A DNA stretch of 64,000 bases from Elusimicrobiota bacterium (GCA_003482905.1 DMXM01000018.1:165155-229154), one strand, 5' to 3'. Counted from the stretch's first letter, positions 28,786-37,914 are shown. A program made the numbers and translations. The notes: generated by a model not told the origin, from the sequence alone.

Positions 28786-31341
28786 TTATTCCCCGCGCGC
28801 GGGGGGGAGTATTGCGCGCACTTCGGCGGCCGTTCCAAGGGAGACCGCCCGTTTTGCCAGAGTACGGCAGTCCTCAAGTTTAAGGCCGCGCACAGCCGCC
28901 TTTACGGCCGGCACCGCGGACGCGGCCACACTGAGTTCCGTCACGCCAAGGCCTATCAGCAGGGGGATCCCCCCCGGATCTCCGGCGAGCCCCCCGCAGA
29001 CGGCGACGGGCTTGCCGCCGGCGCGCGCGGCGTCGGACACCATGGCTATGAGCCTCAGCACTGCCGGGTGAAGCGCGTCCACTTTCCCGGCCAGCCTCGG
29101 ATGTCCCCGGTCCATGGCAAGCGTATATTGCGTCAGGTCGTTGGTCCCGATAGAAAAGAAATCCACCGCGGGGACGAAGCTCTCCGCCATGACGGCCGCC
29201 GACGGGACCTCTATCATGGCGCCGATGGGAACAGGCGCCGTCTTAAGGAGCGCCGCTTCCTCCAGCACGATATCGCGGGCGGCGCGATACTCTTCGATGC
29301 CGGAGATCATGGGGAACATGATCCTGATATTGCCGGCCCTGGCCGCGCGCAAAATGGCGCGCACCTGTGTCCTCAGGATGTCGGGGCGGCCTAAGCTGAC
29401 CCGGATGCCGCGTTCGCCGAGGAACGGGTTCTCTTCCTTCGGTATACTGAGGTAGGGCAGATGCTTGTCCCCGCCGACGTCCAGCGTCCGGATGGTGAAC
29501 GGGCGTTCTTTGCCAAGAGCGGAGGCGGCCTCTACGTACGCCCGCTCCTGGTCACCTTCCGTAGGGGCTTCGGTTCTGCCGAGGAAGAGGAATTCCGAGC
29601 GCAGCAGTCCGATGCCTTCGGCCCCCAGTTTCACGGCCTCCGACGCTTCCGCGGTATTGCTGATGTTGGCAAAAACCTCCATCTTGTGCCCGTCGAGAGT
29701 TATCGCCGGCAGGCCGGAGGCTTCCGTGTCCTCGCGACGCAATCTGGCCGCCAGCAGCAAACGGCCGCGGGCCCGTTCCAGGTCGGCCTCGGACGGGGAA
29801 ATGCGGACCAGGCCTTTTTCGGCGTCCAGTATCAGCGCGGTACCGGGGGGGATGTTCAGGGCGCGGGGTTCCAGACCGACTATAAGGGGCAAACCGAAGG
29901 ACTGGGCCAGAATGGCTACATGCGAGGTGGCCCCCCCGCCCACCGTGGCGCAGCCCAGCACCTTCGTCCGGTCCAGTGAGACTATATCCGAAGGCGTAAG
30001 GTCCTCGGCTATCAGAATGGAGCCGGCGGGGATCCCCGCTATGTCTTTGCCGGGGTCATCGAGAAGGTGTTTAAGTACGCGGCGCCCCACATCGCGCAGG
30101 TCACCGGCGCGGGCGGCCAAAAGCTCATTGGACATTCCCGCTAGCCGCTCGGCCTGTGCGGTGAAAGCCGCTTTCCAGGAAAAGGCCGCGCTCTTGCCTT
30201 TCGTGATGGCGCTTCCGGTCAGTTCGAGCAGGTCCGGGTCTTCCAGGATCTCCAGGTGCGCGCCGAAGATATCGGATTTGCCAGTGTCGCCGGCAAGCTT
30301 CAGGCGGCTCTGAAGAGCGTCTATTTGCAGGCGCGCGGCGGCAAGGCTCTCCTCGAGCCGGCGCTTTTCCTGTTCAGGAGTTCCGCCGTGCTCAGGCGTG
30401 ACGCTTTCCGCTTCCGTCAGGACGAAAGCCCGGCCTTCCGCCAGGCCCGCGCAAGCGCCGATGCCGGACAGCAGGCCTTGTTCTTCGGAGGGAGCGGGGG
30501 GGGCAGCTACCGGCCCGGAAGGCGCCGCGGCGAAGGGTACGGCGCCCGTCTCCTCTCCAATTCCTTTTTCCAGACAGGGAAGGATAGCGTCAAGCGCCTG
30601 CCTGGCGTCGGGGCCGCAGGCCGCCAGGTATACCTTGTCCCCTTGTTTTACGTCCAATCCCATTATGGCCGAAATACTGCGAAGGTTCGCCTGAGCCTGC
30701 CCCTTGCGCAGGTGGAGAGCGCAGCGGTAGCCGCGTGCCAGCCTGGAGAGGGCGGCGGCCGGCCTGGCATGCAGGCCGGAACTGTTCGGCACGATTATCG
30801 CCTTAGAAACCAGCGGGATGCCGTCTTCTGGCGCCGCATGCCCGGTTTCGGCGGCCGTCAGTGTGACGGCCAGGACCGGATCTATGCCCGCTTTAACGCT
30901 GCCGCTGTATCTGCGCATGCTGCCGACAAGTTCCGGAGTGGTGACTATGATCTGGGTCAGGAGGCTGCGCGCTTTTTGCGCCACTTCGTCCGCGGCAAAA
31001 TCTATCAGCGGCTGCCCTTCCTTTACATGGTTTCCTGCCCTGACAAGAGGTGAAAAACCTTCACCTTTCAACTGCACCGTGTCTATCCCTATATGCAGCA
31101 GTATTTCCAGGCCGCTCCCGGTCCTGAGGGTAAGGGCGTGGCCGGCGGAATGGATGTTGACCACCGTTCCCGCGCAGGGCGCCAGCAGAACTTGTGTCGT
31201 CGGGTCGAGAGAGATCCCGTCTCCTACTATTTTTCTGGCGAAAACCGGGTCGGGAACCGTTTCCACTGGAACCAGCATTCCGGAAAGCGGCGCCAAAAAG
31301 GTTATGGTTCCGGGTTGTTCTGCTGAGTTTTTATCATTCAT
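28786..31341 (-). CDS. PTS EIIA(Glc)-HPr-EI fusion phosphotransferase
   Basis: An 851-residue fusion, started at 31341 (MNDKNSAEQPG) after an AAGGAC site; a longer frame upstream has no ribosome site. EIIA(Glc) spans about 10-160 with His83 in LLHIGIDTV. HPr spans about 178-265 with His191 in SSGLHARPA. Enzyme I spans about 290-851 with His474 in GGGATSHVAIL and the active Cys in VAVCGGLAGDPGG. One polypeptide can therefore pass phosphate from PEP to the EIIB domains of the next gene, making this two-gene operon a full transport chain. Such fusions are known in several phyla. Confidence 0.93.
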   Translation of the reverse strand: MNDKNSAEQPGTITFLAPLSGMLVPVETVPDPVFARKIVGDGISLDPTTQVLLAPCAGTVVNIHSAGHALTLRTGSGLEILLHIGIDTVQLKGEGFSPLVRAGNHVKEGQPLIDFAADEVAQKARSLLTQIIVTTPELVGSMRRYSGSVKAGIDPVLAVTLTAAETGHAAPEDGIPLVSKAIIVPNSSGLHARPAAALSRLARGYRCALHLRKGQAQANLRSISAIMGLDVKQGDKVYLAACGPDARQALDAILPCLEKGIGEETGAVPFAAAPSGPVAAPPAPSEEQGLLSGIGACAGLAEGRAFVLTEAESVTPEHGGTPEQEKRRLEESLAAARLQIDALQSRLKLAGDTGKSDIFGAHLEILEDPDLLELTGSAITKGKSAAFSWKAAFTAQAERLAGMSNELLAARAGDLRDVGRRVLKHLLDDPGKDIAGIPAGSILIAEDLTPSDIVSLDRTKVLGCATVGGGATSHVAILAQSFGLPLIVGLEPRALNIPPGTALILDAEKGLVRISPSEADLERARGRLLLAARLRREDTEASGLPAITLDGHKMEVFANISNTAEASEAVKLGAEGIGLLRSEFLFLGRTEAPTEGDQERAYVEAASALGKERPFTIRTLDVGGDKHLPYLSIPKEENPFLGERGIRVSLGRPDILRTQVRAILRAARAGNIRIMFPMISGIEEYRAARDIVLEEAALLKTAPVPIGAMIEVPSAAVMAESFVPAVDFFSIGTNDLTQYTLAMDRGHPRLAGKVDALHPAVLRLIAMVSDAARAGGKPVAVCGGLAGDPGGIPLLIGLGVTELSVAASAVPAVKAAVRGLKLEDCRTLAKRAVSLGTAAEVRAILPPARGE

Positions 31342-31585
31342 AATGTAGTCCTTTATTCCAGTTTTGTATCCCTCAGTGGTAAGGGCCGAGCGCGGGAACC
31401 ATGCCTTGCTGCGGTTTCCAGTGTAAATTTCTGAATAATGCCCGGGAGAGAATATGCGTTGCGCGGGGCGCAAGTGTGAGTTCGTGTTCTTTGGACGGAC
31501 GGTAAACTCAAGCCTGTCATTTTGCTATTATATCTTTTTGCTATGCTATTTATACCGGACTTGGCGGCGGACGATAAAACACGTT

Positions 31586-33079
31586 ATGGTTATTTTCAAA
31601 ACAGCGGGCTTTAATTTTACGGGTATCGGGGTTTGTGCGGCCGCGTTCCTGACGCTGGCCTCGGGCTGCGTCATGGGAAGGGGAGTACTCGCTAAACCAC
31701 AAGGCCGGGATCTTTCTGCGCCCGCCGCCGAGGTCTGGTTGACGAACGCGGATGGCTCGGTCCTGTTCCAAAAACAGCCCGGGATCCTTCTGTTCGAACA
31801 GGGCCGGGATCCCGCCCGCCCGGCCATAGAGATAGCTCCCGGCGCGGTATACCAGGAAATTGACGGCTTCGGCTGCACGCTTACCGGAGGCAGCGCGCAG
31901 CTGCTTTGGGCTTTGCCGGCGGAGCAGCTCGATGACCTGCTTCACGAGCTTTTTGCTACCGGCGGTAACGCCATCGGCCTTAGTTACCTGCGGATCAGCA
32001 TAGGCGCGTCGGACCTGGACGAGAAGGTTTTTTCCTACGCCGACCAGTCCCCCGGCCAGGAGAAACCTGACATTGAACTTTCCAATTTCAGTCTGGAGCC
32101 CGACAAAAAAGCGCTTATCCCCGTGCTTAAGCGGATTGTGGCGATAAGCCCGGGGATCAAACTGCTTGCCTCCCCCTGGTCGGCGCCCGCCTGGATGAAA
32201 ACGAGCGGGAGTTCAAAAGGCGGATCCCTGAAACCTGAATATTACGGGGTTTACGCCTCCTACCTGGTGAAATACGTACAGGCCATGCGGGCTGAGGGAA
32301 TAAACATCGATGCCATCACGGTCCAGAATGAGCCCTTACATCCGGGGAACAATCCCAGCATGCTGATGCTGGCGGAGGAACAGGCGCTTTTTGTAAAAAG
32401 CTACCTGGGCCCGCAGTTCAAAAAAGCCGGGCTTAAAACTAAAATAGTGATTTATGATCATAATTGCGACCGGCCGGAATATCCATTATCCATACTGGCC
32501 GACAAAGAAGCGGCGGGGTATATAGACGGCTCCGCTTTCCACCTGTATGCCGGAGAGATCACCGCTTTGTCATCGGTACACGAAGCTTACCCGGACAAGA
32601 ACGTTTATTTCACCGAACAATGGATCGGCGGCCCCGGGGACTTTCCGGCCGATTTTAAATGGCACCTTAAGAATGTTGTGATCGGAGCGACAAGGAACTG
32701 GAGCAGGAACGCATTGGAGTGGAATCTGGCCTCCGATCCCGGCTACGGACCGCATACGGAGGGCGGCTGTTCCACCTGCCAGGGAGCGCTTACCCTGGGC
32801 GGGCCCGTTAAACGCAATACGGCTTACTATGTGCTGGCGCACGCCTCAAAATTCATAAGGCCCGGTTCGAGAAGGATCGGGTCCGGTCTGCCGCAGTTCC
32901 TGCCCAACGCGGCCTTCAAAACGCCGTCGGGCGAGGTCGTTGTTATCGTGTTGAACGAAGCCCCGGCCGCCTTAGAATTTGAGGTCCGCTACCAGGGCAA
33001 AACCGCCGTTGCCGTCCTTCCGGGCGGATCGGCGGGCACCTACGTGATAAGGGACCGGCAGGCCGTCAGCCAGCCATGA
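31586..33079 (+). CDS. Lipoprotein GH30-family glycosidase A
   Basis: Started at ATG 31586, giving a lipoprotein signal (LTLASGC) and 497 residues; upstream codons have no ribosome site. It has the GH30 (beta/alpha)8 barrel. The acid/base is Glu249 in VQNEPLHP and the nucleophile Glu344 in YFTEQWIGG, with IDGFGCTLTGGSA near the start and SPWSAPAWMKT between. A beta-sandwich tail (SGEVVVIVLNEAP) completes the family layout. GH30 members act on beta-glucosides, including glucosylceramide, 1,6-glucans and xylans. The divergent 31342-31585 gap from the PTS operon probably holds shared regulatory sites, but none could be defined beyond a -10-like TAAAAC at 31575. Confidence 0.88.
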   Translation: MVIFKTAGFNFTGIGVCAAAFLTLASGCVMGRGVLAKPQGRDLSAPAAEVWLTNADGSVLFQKQPGILLFEQGRDPARPAIEIAPGAVYQEIDGFGCTLTGGSAQLLWALPAEQLDDLLHELFATGGNAIGLSYLRISIGASDLDEKVFSYADQSPGQEKPDIELSNFSLEPDKKALIPVLKRIVAISPGIKLLASPWSAPAWMKTSGSSKGGSLKPEYYGVYASYLVKYVQAMRAEGINIDAITVQNEPLHPGNNPSMLMLAEEQALFVKSYLGPQFKKAGLKTKIVIYDHNCDRPEYPLSILADKEAAGYIDGSAFHLYAGEITALSSVHEAYPDKNVYFTEQWIGGPGDFPADFKWHLKNVVIGATRNWSRNALEWNLASDPGYGPHTEGGCSTCQGALTLGGPVKRNTAYYVLAHASKFIRPGSRRIGSGLPQFLPNAAFKTPSGEVVVIVLNEAPAALEFEVRYQGKTAVAVLPGGSAGTYVIRDRQAVSQP

Positions 33080-33081
33080 CC

Positions 33082-33098
33082 TGACGGCGCGGCCGTCA
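33082..33098. terminator. Short hairpin between convergent GH30 genes
   Basis: TGACGGC and GCCGTCA flank GCG and overlap the stop codon of the minus-strand gene. No U tract is present, so terminator function is uncertain. Confidence 0.35.
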
Positions 33099-34541
33099 AT
33101 TCACTACCAGAGTTGAAATAGAATGCGGCAGGGCGGTGAGCTCGGCCGCATTGCCTTTTATCCATAGGCGGTAGGGGATCCTGGTCCCGCTCTGGTTCAT
33201 GACGATTACCGCCAGGCTACCGTCTTTGTTCAGAAAAGCCGTGGTCAGCAACTGAGCCCTGGAAGAGGAACTTGCCACGCGCCTGGCGCCGGGCCTTACA
33301 TATTTTGAAAAGTGCCCTATATAATAATAGGAATTCATGTAATGCAGCGCGCCCTTTCGCGTGTCTCCGTGCAGGGGGGCGAAACAAAAGTTTCCGACAT
33401 GATTGGGTCCGCCGGTCTCGTCTAAGAGCATGTTCCAGTCCGTCCAGGCGGCCGCGCCGTTGTTGAAGTCTTTGATCATGGACTCGCCGTACAACTCGCC
33501 CCAGTTCCAGTTATTTATCTCCGCCAGGCTGAACGGGTAGTTACAGGCTTCCGTAAGCATTAAACTCACGTCCGGATATGTTTCATGCGTCAGTTTCACG
33601 TTTTCAAAGGTGGAGTTCCCGTGCCATTTTTCATACCAGTGGAACCCTATGCCCCAGATGTACCTGGCCGCGTCCGGGTCGTCGAGTAAAACGGAGGCGC
33701 GTTGGAACATCTGGTCCCGGTTGTGGTCCCAGCCGATGATCTTCTTTGAGCCCAGTCCTTCCCTTTTCAGGGTTGGCCCGAGATAGTTCTTTATGAAATC
33801 CCTTTCCTCTTGCGCGGTATAAACGCAGGATTCCCATTTTTGTACGGCCATAGGCTCGTTCTGCACCGTCAAGCCCCATACCGGGATGCCCTCTTTCTCG
33901 TACGCCTTTATGAATTTAACGTAATAGTCCGCCCAGGGCTGAAAAAACTCCTTCTTCAGCTTACCGCCGTGCAGCATGTCGTTGTTGTCCTTCATCCAGG
34001 CGGGCGGGCTCCAGGGGCTGACGAATAAAGGCAGATCGCCGCCGGCGGCGGCAATGGCCGACTTTATGAGAGGTATACGATATTTGAGGTCATGGGCCAC
34101 GCTGAACGATTTAAGCTCTTTATCTCCCGCTTCCACATAGGTGTAACTGCCGCTGGAGAAATCCGAACTATGAATGGGCGTGCGCGCCAGGGAATAGCCT
34201 ATGCCGTCCTTGCGGTCGTAGTAAGCGGTCAGGATCTCCTTTTGCCTGACAGGAGGCATTTTTGCAAAAGTCTCCGCGGAGGCGTCGGTCAGGGCCCCGC
34301 CTATGCCCAGGAAAGTCTGGAATAGTTTGGATGGATCGACAAAAACGCAGGGCTCCGTTTCCAGCGGCTGGGCGAAAGGCTTGAAAGCGAGTTCCCCTTC
34401 CGCGCTCAGACGATATTTAGTCTTTTCCGCGGTAGTATATACCGAGACTTTTTTCTTTTCTGTGGAAAGCCCGGAATCTCCCGGCCCACGGGAGCAACCG
34501 GCCGCTGTTATCAGGCACAAAAGGAGAATAATGCTTTTCAT
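33096..34541 (-). CDS. Lipoprotein GH30_1-like glucosylceramidase-type glycosidase B
   Basis: A 481-residue lipoprotein (signal MKSIILLLCLITAAGC) with a GGAGGAAA ribosome site. It matches the GH30_1 pattern well: FLGIGGALTDASAETF, SPWSPPAWMKDN, acid/base Glu229 in VQNEPMAVQKWESC, and nucleophile Glu331 in LMLTEACNYP. The RVASSSSRAQLLTTAFLNKDGSLAVIVMNQSG tail is the family beta-sandwich. It converges with GH30 A but is clearly different in sequence, so the two probably have different substrates. It lies 36 bp after the EEP-family gene on the same strand, likely one transcript. Confidence 0.9.
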   Translation of the reverse strand: MKSIILLLCLITAAGCSRGPGDSGLSTEKKKVSVYTTAEKTKYRLSAEGELAFKPFAQPLETEPCVFVDPSKLFQTFLGIGGALTDASAETFAKMPPVRQKEILTAYYDRKDGIGYSLARTPIHSSDFSSGSYTYVEAGDKELKSFSVAHDLKYRIPLIKSAIAAAGGDLPLFVSPWSPPAWMKDNNDMLHGGKLKKEFFQPWADYYVKFIKAYEKEGIPVWGLTVQNEPMAVQKWESCVYTAQEERDFIKNYLGPTLKREGLGSKKIIGWDHNRDQMFQRASVLLDDPDAARYIWGIGFHWYEKWHGNSTFENVKLTHETYPDVSLMLTEACNYPFSLAEINNWNWGELYGESMIKDFNNGAAAWTDWNMLLDETGGPNHVGNFCFAPLHGDTRKGALHYMNSYYYIGHFSKYVRPGARRVASSSSRAQLLTTAFLNKDGSLAVIVMNQSGTRIPYRLWIKGNAAELTALPHSISTLVVN

Positions 34542-34577
34542 GAGGTTTCCTCCAAATTTTAAAACAAATTTAATTCC

Positions 34578-35522
34578 TCAGGGCTGAAGTCCGGGCGGCA
34601 GTTCAAGCAGCGCCGAAACGGGAAAATGGTCCGATGGAAACCGGCCGTCCCTGGCGTCATACAGGATCTCGGACCCCAGCGCCTTCACCCCCGGGCCGGA
34701 AAAAATATAGTCTATTTTATCCCCGTCGCGCATGCCTTTGAATTCGTGGAAAGTCCCGGATTCCGGCTTGTTACGGCCAACAGCGCGGAACGTGTCCGTC
34801 ATGGGCAGCGGGGTCGTGCGCAGCCCGTCGCCCGCCGCCTCCAGCCTCTTCTTTTCGGACAGATATCCTATAATCGGGTTGTCCTCCGTCACATTAAAAT
34901 CACCCATCACCAAAAAAGGATCCTGGTGGGTCCTCCCCATAATGCGCTTTACAAGCAGGGCCACGCTCTTTTCCCTGGAGATCTGCGATTCGTTGTCCAG
35001 ATGAACGTTGTATACATAGAAAGCGCCGCCTGTTCTCTTCTCTATAAATCTCGCCCAGGAGCAAATGCGTATATACGCGTTACCCCAGTGGCTGCTTCCC
35101 GCCACCTCGGGAGTATCGGAGAACCAGAACGTGCCGGATTCGTCCGGCGTGAACCGGTCAAGGTCGTACAGGATCGGGGAATATTCGCCGCGGGCCGCGC
35201 CATCCTCACGTCCGACTCCGATTTCGCCATAGTGCGGAAGGGACTGTCGTATCTGGTCCAGCTGGAAGCGGAAAGGCTCCTGTAAGCCCGCGATATCAGG
35301 CTTGTGGGAGCGAAAAACGTCGAAAACCATCTCCCGCCGGTTTTCCCAGCTATTTATCCCGTCGTCTATCCCTCCAAGGCGGATATTAAAGGTCATAGCC
35401 CGGACCTTAAGCCCCTCGTTTGCGCCCCTTGCGCCCGCCGAACCAACGGCGGGCCGGCAACCACACAGGCCGGCCAATAGACCGAAGTTAAGGATAATCC
35501 CGCATAAAAATATATGGTGCAT
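34578..35522 (-). CDS. Lipoprotein of the endonuclease/exonuclease/phosphatase (EEP) family
   Basis: A 314-residue protein with a lipoprotein signal ending LCGC. EEP signatures in order are MTFNIRLGG, the metal-binding Glu in IAGLQEPF, VHLDNES, MGDFNVTEDNP, KIDYIF and SDHFPV. The superfamily covers nucleases, inositol phosphatases and sphingomyelinases. Export rules out DNA repair. Being upstream of a glucosylceramidase-type GH30 in one apparent operon hints at glycolipid or phosphodiester scavenging, which is inference only. Confidence 0.8.
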   Translation of the reverse strand: MHHIFLCGIILNFGLLAGLCGCRPAVGSAGARGANEGLKVRAMTFNIRLGGIDDGINSWENRREMVFDVFRSHKPDIAGLQEPFRFQLDQIRQSLPHYGEIGVGREDGAARGEYSPILYDLDRFTPDESGTFWFSDTPEVAGSSHWGNAYIRICSWARFIEKRTGGAFYVYNVHLDNESQISREKSVALLVKRIMGRTHQDPFLVMGDFNVTEDNPIIGYLSEKKRLEAAGDGLRTTPLPMTDTFRAVGRNKPESGTFHEFKGMRDGDKIDYIFSGPGVKALGSEILYDARDGRFPSDHFPVSALLELPPGLQP

Positions 35523-35638
35523 GAAAGTACCTGATCTCCCCGCTAGACACAGAGCTCTCTTATAAAATCATATTAATTCACAGTTGTGCCGCAGAATAGC
35601 TCCTTGAAACCGGACGGAGCGCGTAAAAATTAATTTAA

Positions 35639-35704
35639 TCATAATACCGATCTTCCTTGATAGAGAGGAAAAGACTCTCTATTTATGCGATTACTGCCAG
35701 TCAT
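35639..35704 (-). other. Possible 21-codon leader ORF, second copy
   Basis: A frame beginning MTGSNRINRESFPLY, near-identical to that at 22672-22737, but here no regulator remnant follows. It may be a by-product of the conserved element. Confidence 0.2.
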
Positions 35705-35724
35705 TCCCTCCTAAGCAAAAAGGC
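35660..35724. repeat. 65-bp intergenic element, copy 2
   Basis: Matches 22693-22757 with one difference, with the same TAGAGAG/CTCTCTA hairpin. It lies in the 308-bp gap between the divergent EEP and pentapeptide genes. The rest of that gap holds AT-rich sequence and the pentapeptide gene's AGGAGG ribosome site; no other gene is visible. Confidence 0.85.
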
Positions 35725-35830
35725 TACTTGATATAGGCATGTCGCCTCATGTATTGAAGTAAAGCTTTCCGCTAGTATACCCATATAGGTGATGACCACG
35801 TTTCGCACTAAAACTCAGGAGGAATAGTTA

Positions 35831-36685
35831 ATGAAGAATCACATAATGGCAGTGCTTGCTTCGGTAGCAGTATTCTCGACCGCGGCTTTCGCCGGCGGGG
35901 AGGGGATTTCTGCCCTGGACGGCCTTAAGGTATACGCCGGCCCCCAGGTCTCAGTGGAGACGCCTGTTGCGGTGCCGGCGCCCATTGGCAAGATTTCGTC
36001 GGTGAAAGGCTCGTACGGCTTTGAACCGGTCCCCGACCCGGAATCCTTCAGCGGGTTCTCCTGCCGTAATGAGGAAGGAACGCTGGGGCATAACACCATA
36101 GATCTGGAGGAGCTTGCCAGGACCAAAGTCGGGGTTTGCGGCAATTTCACCGGAATGAATCTCCCCAAAGGGTTCGACCTTACCGGCGCGGACCTGCGCG
36201 GGGCCCAGTTCATCTACTCGTCTATCCCCGGAGTAAAGATGGACAAAGCTGACCTTACCGGCGCCGTATTCTTTGCCGTGGACGCGTATTGGACGCAGTT
36301 GTCCGAAGCCGTGCTCACCGGAGCCTGGGTGGAGAACTCCACTTTCGGCTACAGCAACTTCAACCGCGTTCAGATGCAGAAAGGCGCGTTCAGGGGCGTT
36401 ATGCTTTACGGCGTGCAGATGGCCTTCGCCAACCTCGACGGCATCGATATGCGGGGCTGCGCCATGTACGGCGACGGAGCGTCTATGGAAGGCACATCCA
36501 TGATAGGCGCGGACCTGCGCAACGCCTATTTCACCAACTACGAGGCGTATGGAGGCAGCGATAATACCACTGACTTCACGGGAACGGTACTGCGCGACGC
36601 CATCTATAATGAAAAGAGCCGGTTCCCGTTCAACGGGGACGAAGTTGTTAAAAGAGGCATGATACTCCGCCCCGGGGAGTATTGA
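35831..36685 (+). CDS. Secreted pentapeptide-repeat protein
   Basis: A 284-residue protein with a signal peptide (MKNHIMAVLASVAVFSTAAFAGG) and an AGGAGG ribosome site. From about residue 95 it has pentapeptide repeats of the A(D/N)LxG type: LTGADLRGAQF, ADLTGAVFF, AFANLDGIDMRG, MIGADLRNAYF. These form a right-handed quadrilateral beta helix. There are Cys at about 79, 98 and 216. The function is unknown; an exported pentapeptide helix may act in surface binding. The last 63 bp are duplicated at 37914-37976. Confidence 0.85.
   Translation: MKNHIMAVLASVAVFSTAAFAGGEGISALDGLKVYAGPQVSVETPVAVPAPIGKISSVKGSYGFEPVPDPESFSGFSCRNEEGTLGHNTIDLEELARTKVGVCGNFTGMNLPKGFDLTGADLRGAQFIYSSIPGVKMDKADLTGAVFFAVDAYWTQLSEAVLTGAWVENSTFGYSNFNRVQMQKGAFRGVMLYGVQMAFANLDGIDMRGCAMYGDGASMEGTSMIGADLRNAYFTNYEAYGGSDNTTDFTGTVLRDAIYNEKSRFPFNGDEVVKRGMILRPGEY
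36612..36674 (+). repeat. 63-bp direct repeat, copy 1 (end of pentapeptide gene)
   Basis: Matches 37914-37976 at 61 of 63 positions. The two copies flank the response-regulator gene, the tandem 11-bp repeats and the chimeric outer-membrane gene. Confidence 0.9.
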
Positions 36686-36798
36686 CCGCTGGCCCTTCCC
36701 CGCGGCATTAAAGACTGCGGGGAAGGGCAATATACCTAAACATTAATACGTGGCTTTAACAATAACATACGGTTTTGTTCTGATGCTTCCATTGAATA

Positions 36799-37500
36799 AT
36801 GTCTGCAATTAAACCAAGGGTCCTTGTTGTTGAAGATGATGAGAACATCGCCGCCTTATTACTGGAGATGCTATCCGGGGCGGGCTACGATGCCGAACAT
36901 TTTTCGGACGCGAACGCCGCCCTTGACTGGCTCAAAAACAACGAAGTGAATTTGGTATTGTCTGACATCGGACTGCCGGGTATCTCCGGCATACAGTTCT
37001 GCGACCTGATACGGAACACACCGCACATAGCCTCGCTTCCCATAATCATGATCACGGCCCTCAAGGACGAGGCGAATAAAGTGACCGCCCTGCACAAAGG
37101 TGCCGACGATTATGTGGTAAAACCATTCTCTAAGAACGAACTAATGGCGCGTATTGAGGCGTTGCTACGGCGCTCGCGGCACGACGGAGCCATCTTACGG
37201 GTACTGCAATCAGGCGGTCTTGAACTGAACTTGGACACTGGCGCGGTTAGCATGGATAAAGGCACACTACACCTGCTGCCAAAAGAATACGCCCTGCTGG
37301 CGATGTTCCTGACGCATAAAGACCGGATCTCCTCTTGGGAAACCATACGTGACAATGTCTGGGGACTGGAGACCATCGCCACGCGTGACACCATAAAAGT
37401 CACCATTCACCGTCTTAAATCCAAGCTTGGGGAATACGGCGCCTGTATAGAACCGGTGCCGGGCGTGGGTTACCGCTGGGCGGAGAAACTGTTACCATAA
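36799..37500 (+). CDS. OmpR/PhoB-family response regulator
   Basis: A 233-residue protein. The receiver domain has the acidic pocket (VVEDDEN), phospho-acceptor Asp56 in LVLSDIGLPG, the switch Thr in MITALKDEA and Lys in DYVVKPFSKNELMARI. The C-terminal winged helix is of OmpR/PhoB type (LLPKEYALLAMFLTHKDRISSWETI...VTIHRLKSKLGE...VPGVGYRW). No kinase is adjacent. No good ribosome site precedes the ATG. Its stop codon lies inside a run of 11-bp direct repeats, the arrangement bound by this family, so it probably controls the next gene and possibly itself. Confidence 0.92.
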   Translation: MSAIKPRVLVVEDDENIAALLLEMLSGAGYDAEHFSDANAALDWLKNNEVNLVLSDIGLPGISGIQFCDLIRNTPHIASLPIIMITALKDEANKVTALHKGADDYVVKPFSKNELMARIEALLRRSRHDGAILRVLQSGGLELNLDTGAVSMDKGTLHLLPKEYALLAMFLTHKDRISSWETIRDNVWGLETIATRDTIKVTIHRLKSKLGEYGACIEPVPGVGYRWAEKLLP

Positions 37501-37535
37501 TGTAACCATGGTTTAACCGCAATTTAACCATGCGG
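37492..37535 (+). promoter_or_regulatory. Four tandem 11-bp repeats, likely response-regulator operator
   Basis: TTACCATAATG, TAACCATGGTT, TAACCGCAATT and TAACCATGCGG follow each other with an exact 11-bp period; the core TAACC recurs at 37503, 37514 and 37525. OmpR/PhoB-family activators bind direct repeats with 10-11-bp spacing that replace the -35. A -10-like TAGACT/GACTAT (37539-37546) follows, just before the ATG at 37552. Confidence 0.7.
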
Positions 37536-37551
37536 CTGTAGACTATTCAGT

Positions 37552-37914
37552 ATGAAACCGCTCGCATTCATACTGATAATGGCCCTGGGTCCCGTCACCG
37601 TGCTGCGCGCCGGCGACTTTAGCGCCGACGCTAAAGGCACCACCGGGGCGGCTTTCCTGACCATGGGCATGGGCGCGCGGGCGGTGGGTATGGGCGGGGC
37701 TTACTCGGCGGTGGCGGCGGACGCTTCCGCTGTTTCCTGGAACCCGGCGGGTCTTAACGGCGAACTGGTCTGGGAAGGGAAAGCGGGCGTCGCCGGCTCT
37801 GTGGCATGGAGCGGGCGCAATAGGGCCGGGCGTAAAGTGGCCAGCGGGCTGTATCTGGCGCATTTTGAGGGCGGCAGCAAGAAGAAGATAAAAAAGCTGT
37901 CGGTGGTGAAATAA
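37552..37914 (+). pseudogene. Chimeric remnant: PorV-like N-terminus joined to FlgD-Ig-like C-terminus
   Basis: A 120-residue frame. Residues 1-70 are the start of an outer-membrane beta-barrel of the PorV/UPF0164 type (signal peptide, then TTGAAFLTMGMGARAVGMGGAYSAVAADASAVSWNPAGL). Residues about 78-120 match the end of a FlgD-Ig-like domain (VAWSGRNRAGRKVASGLYLAHFEGGSKKKIKKLSVVK), normally found at the C-terminus of secreted proteins. The barrel itself (about 250 residues) is missing, so this is either an in-frame deletion or a fusion of two genes. It remains open and sits behind the likely operator, so it could still be expressed. Confidence 0.7.
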
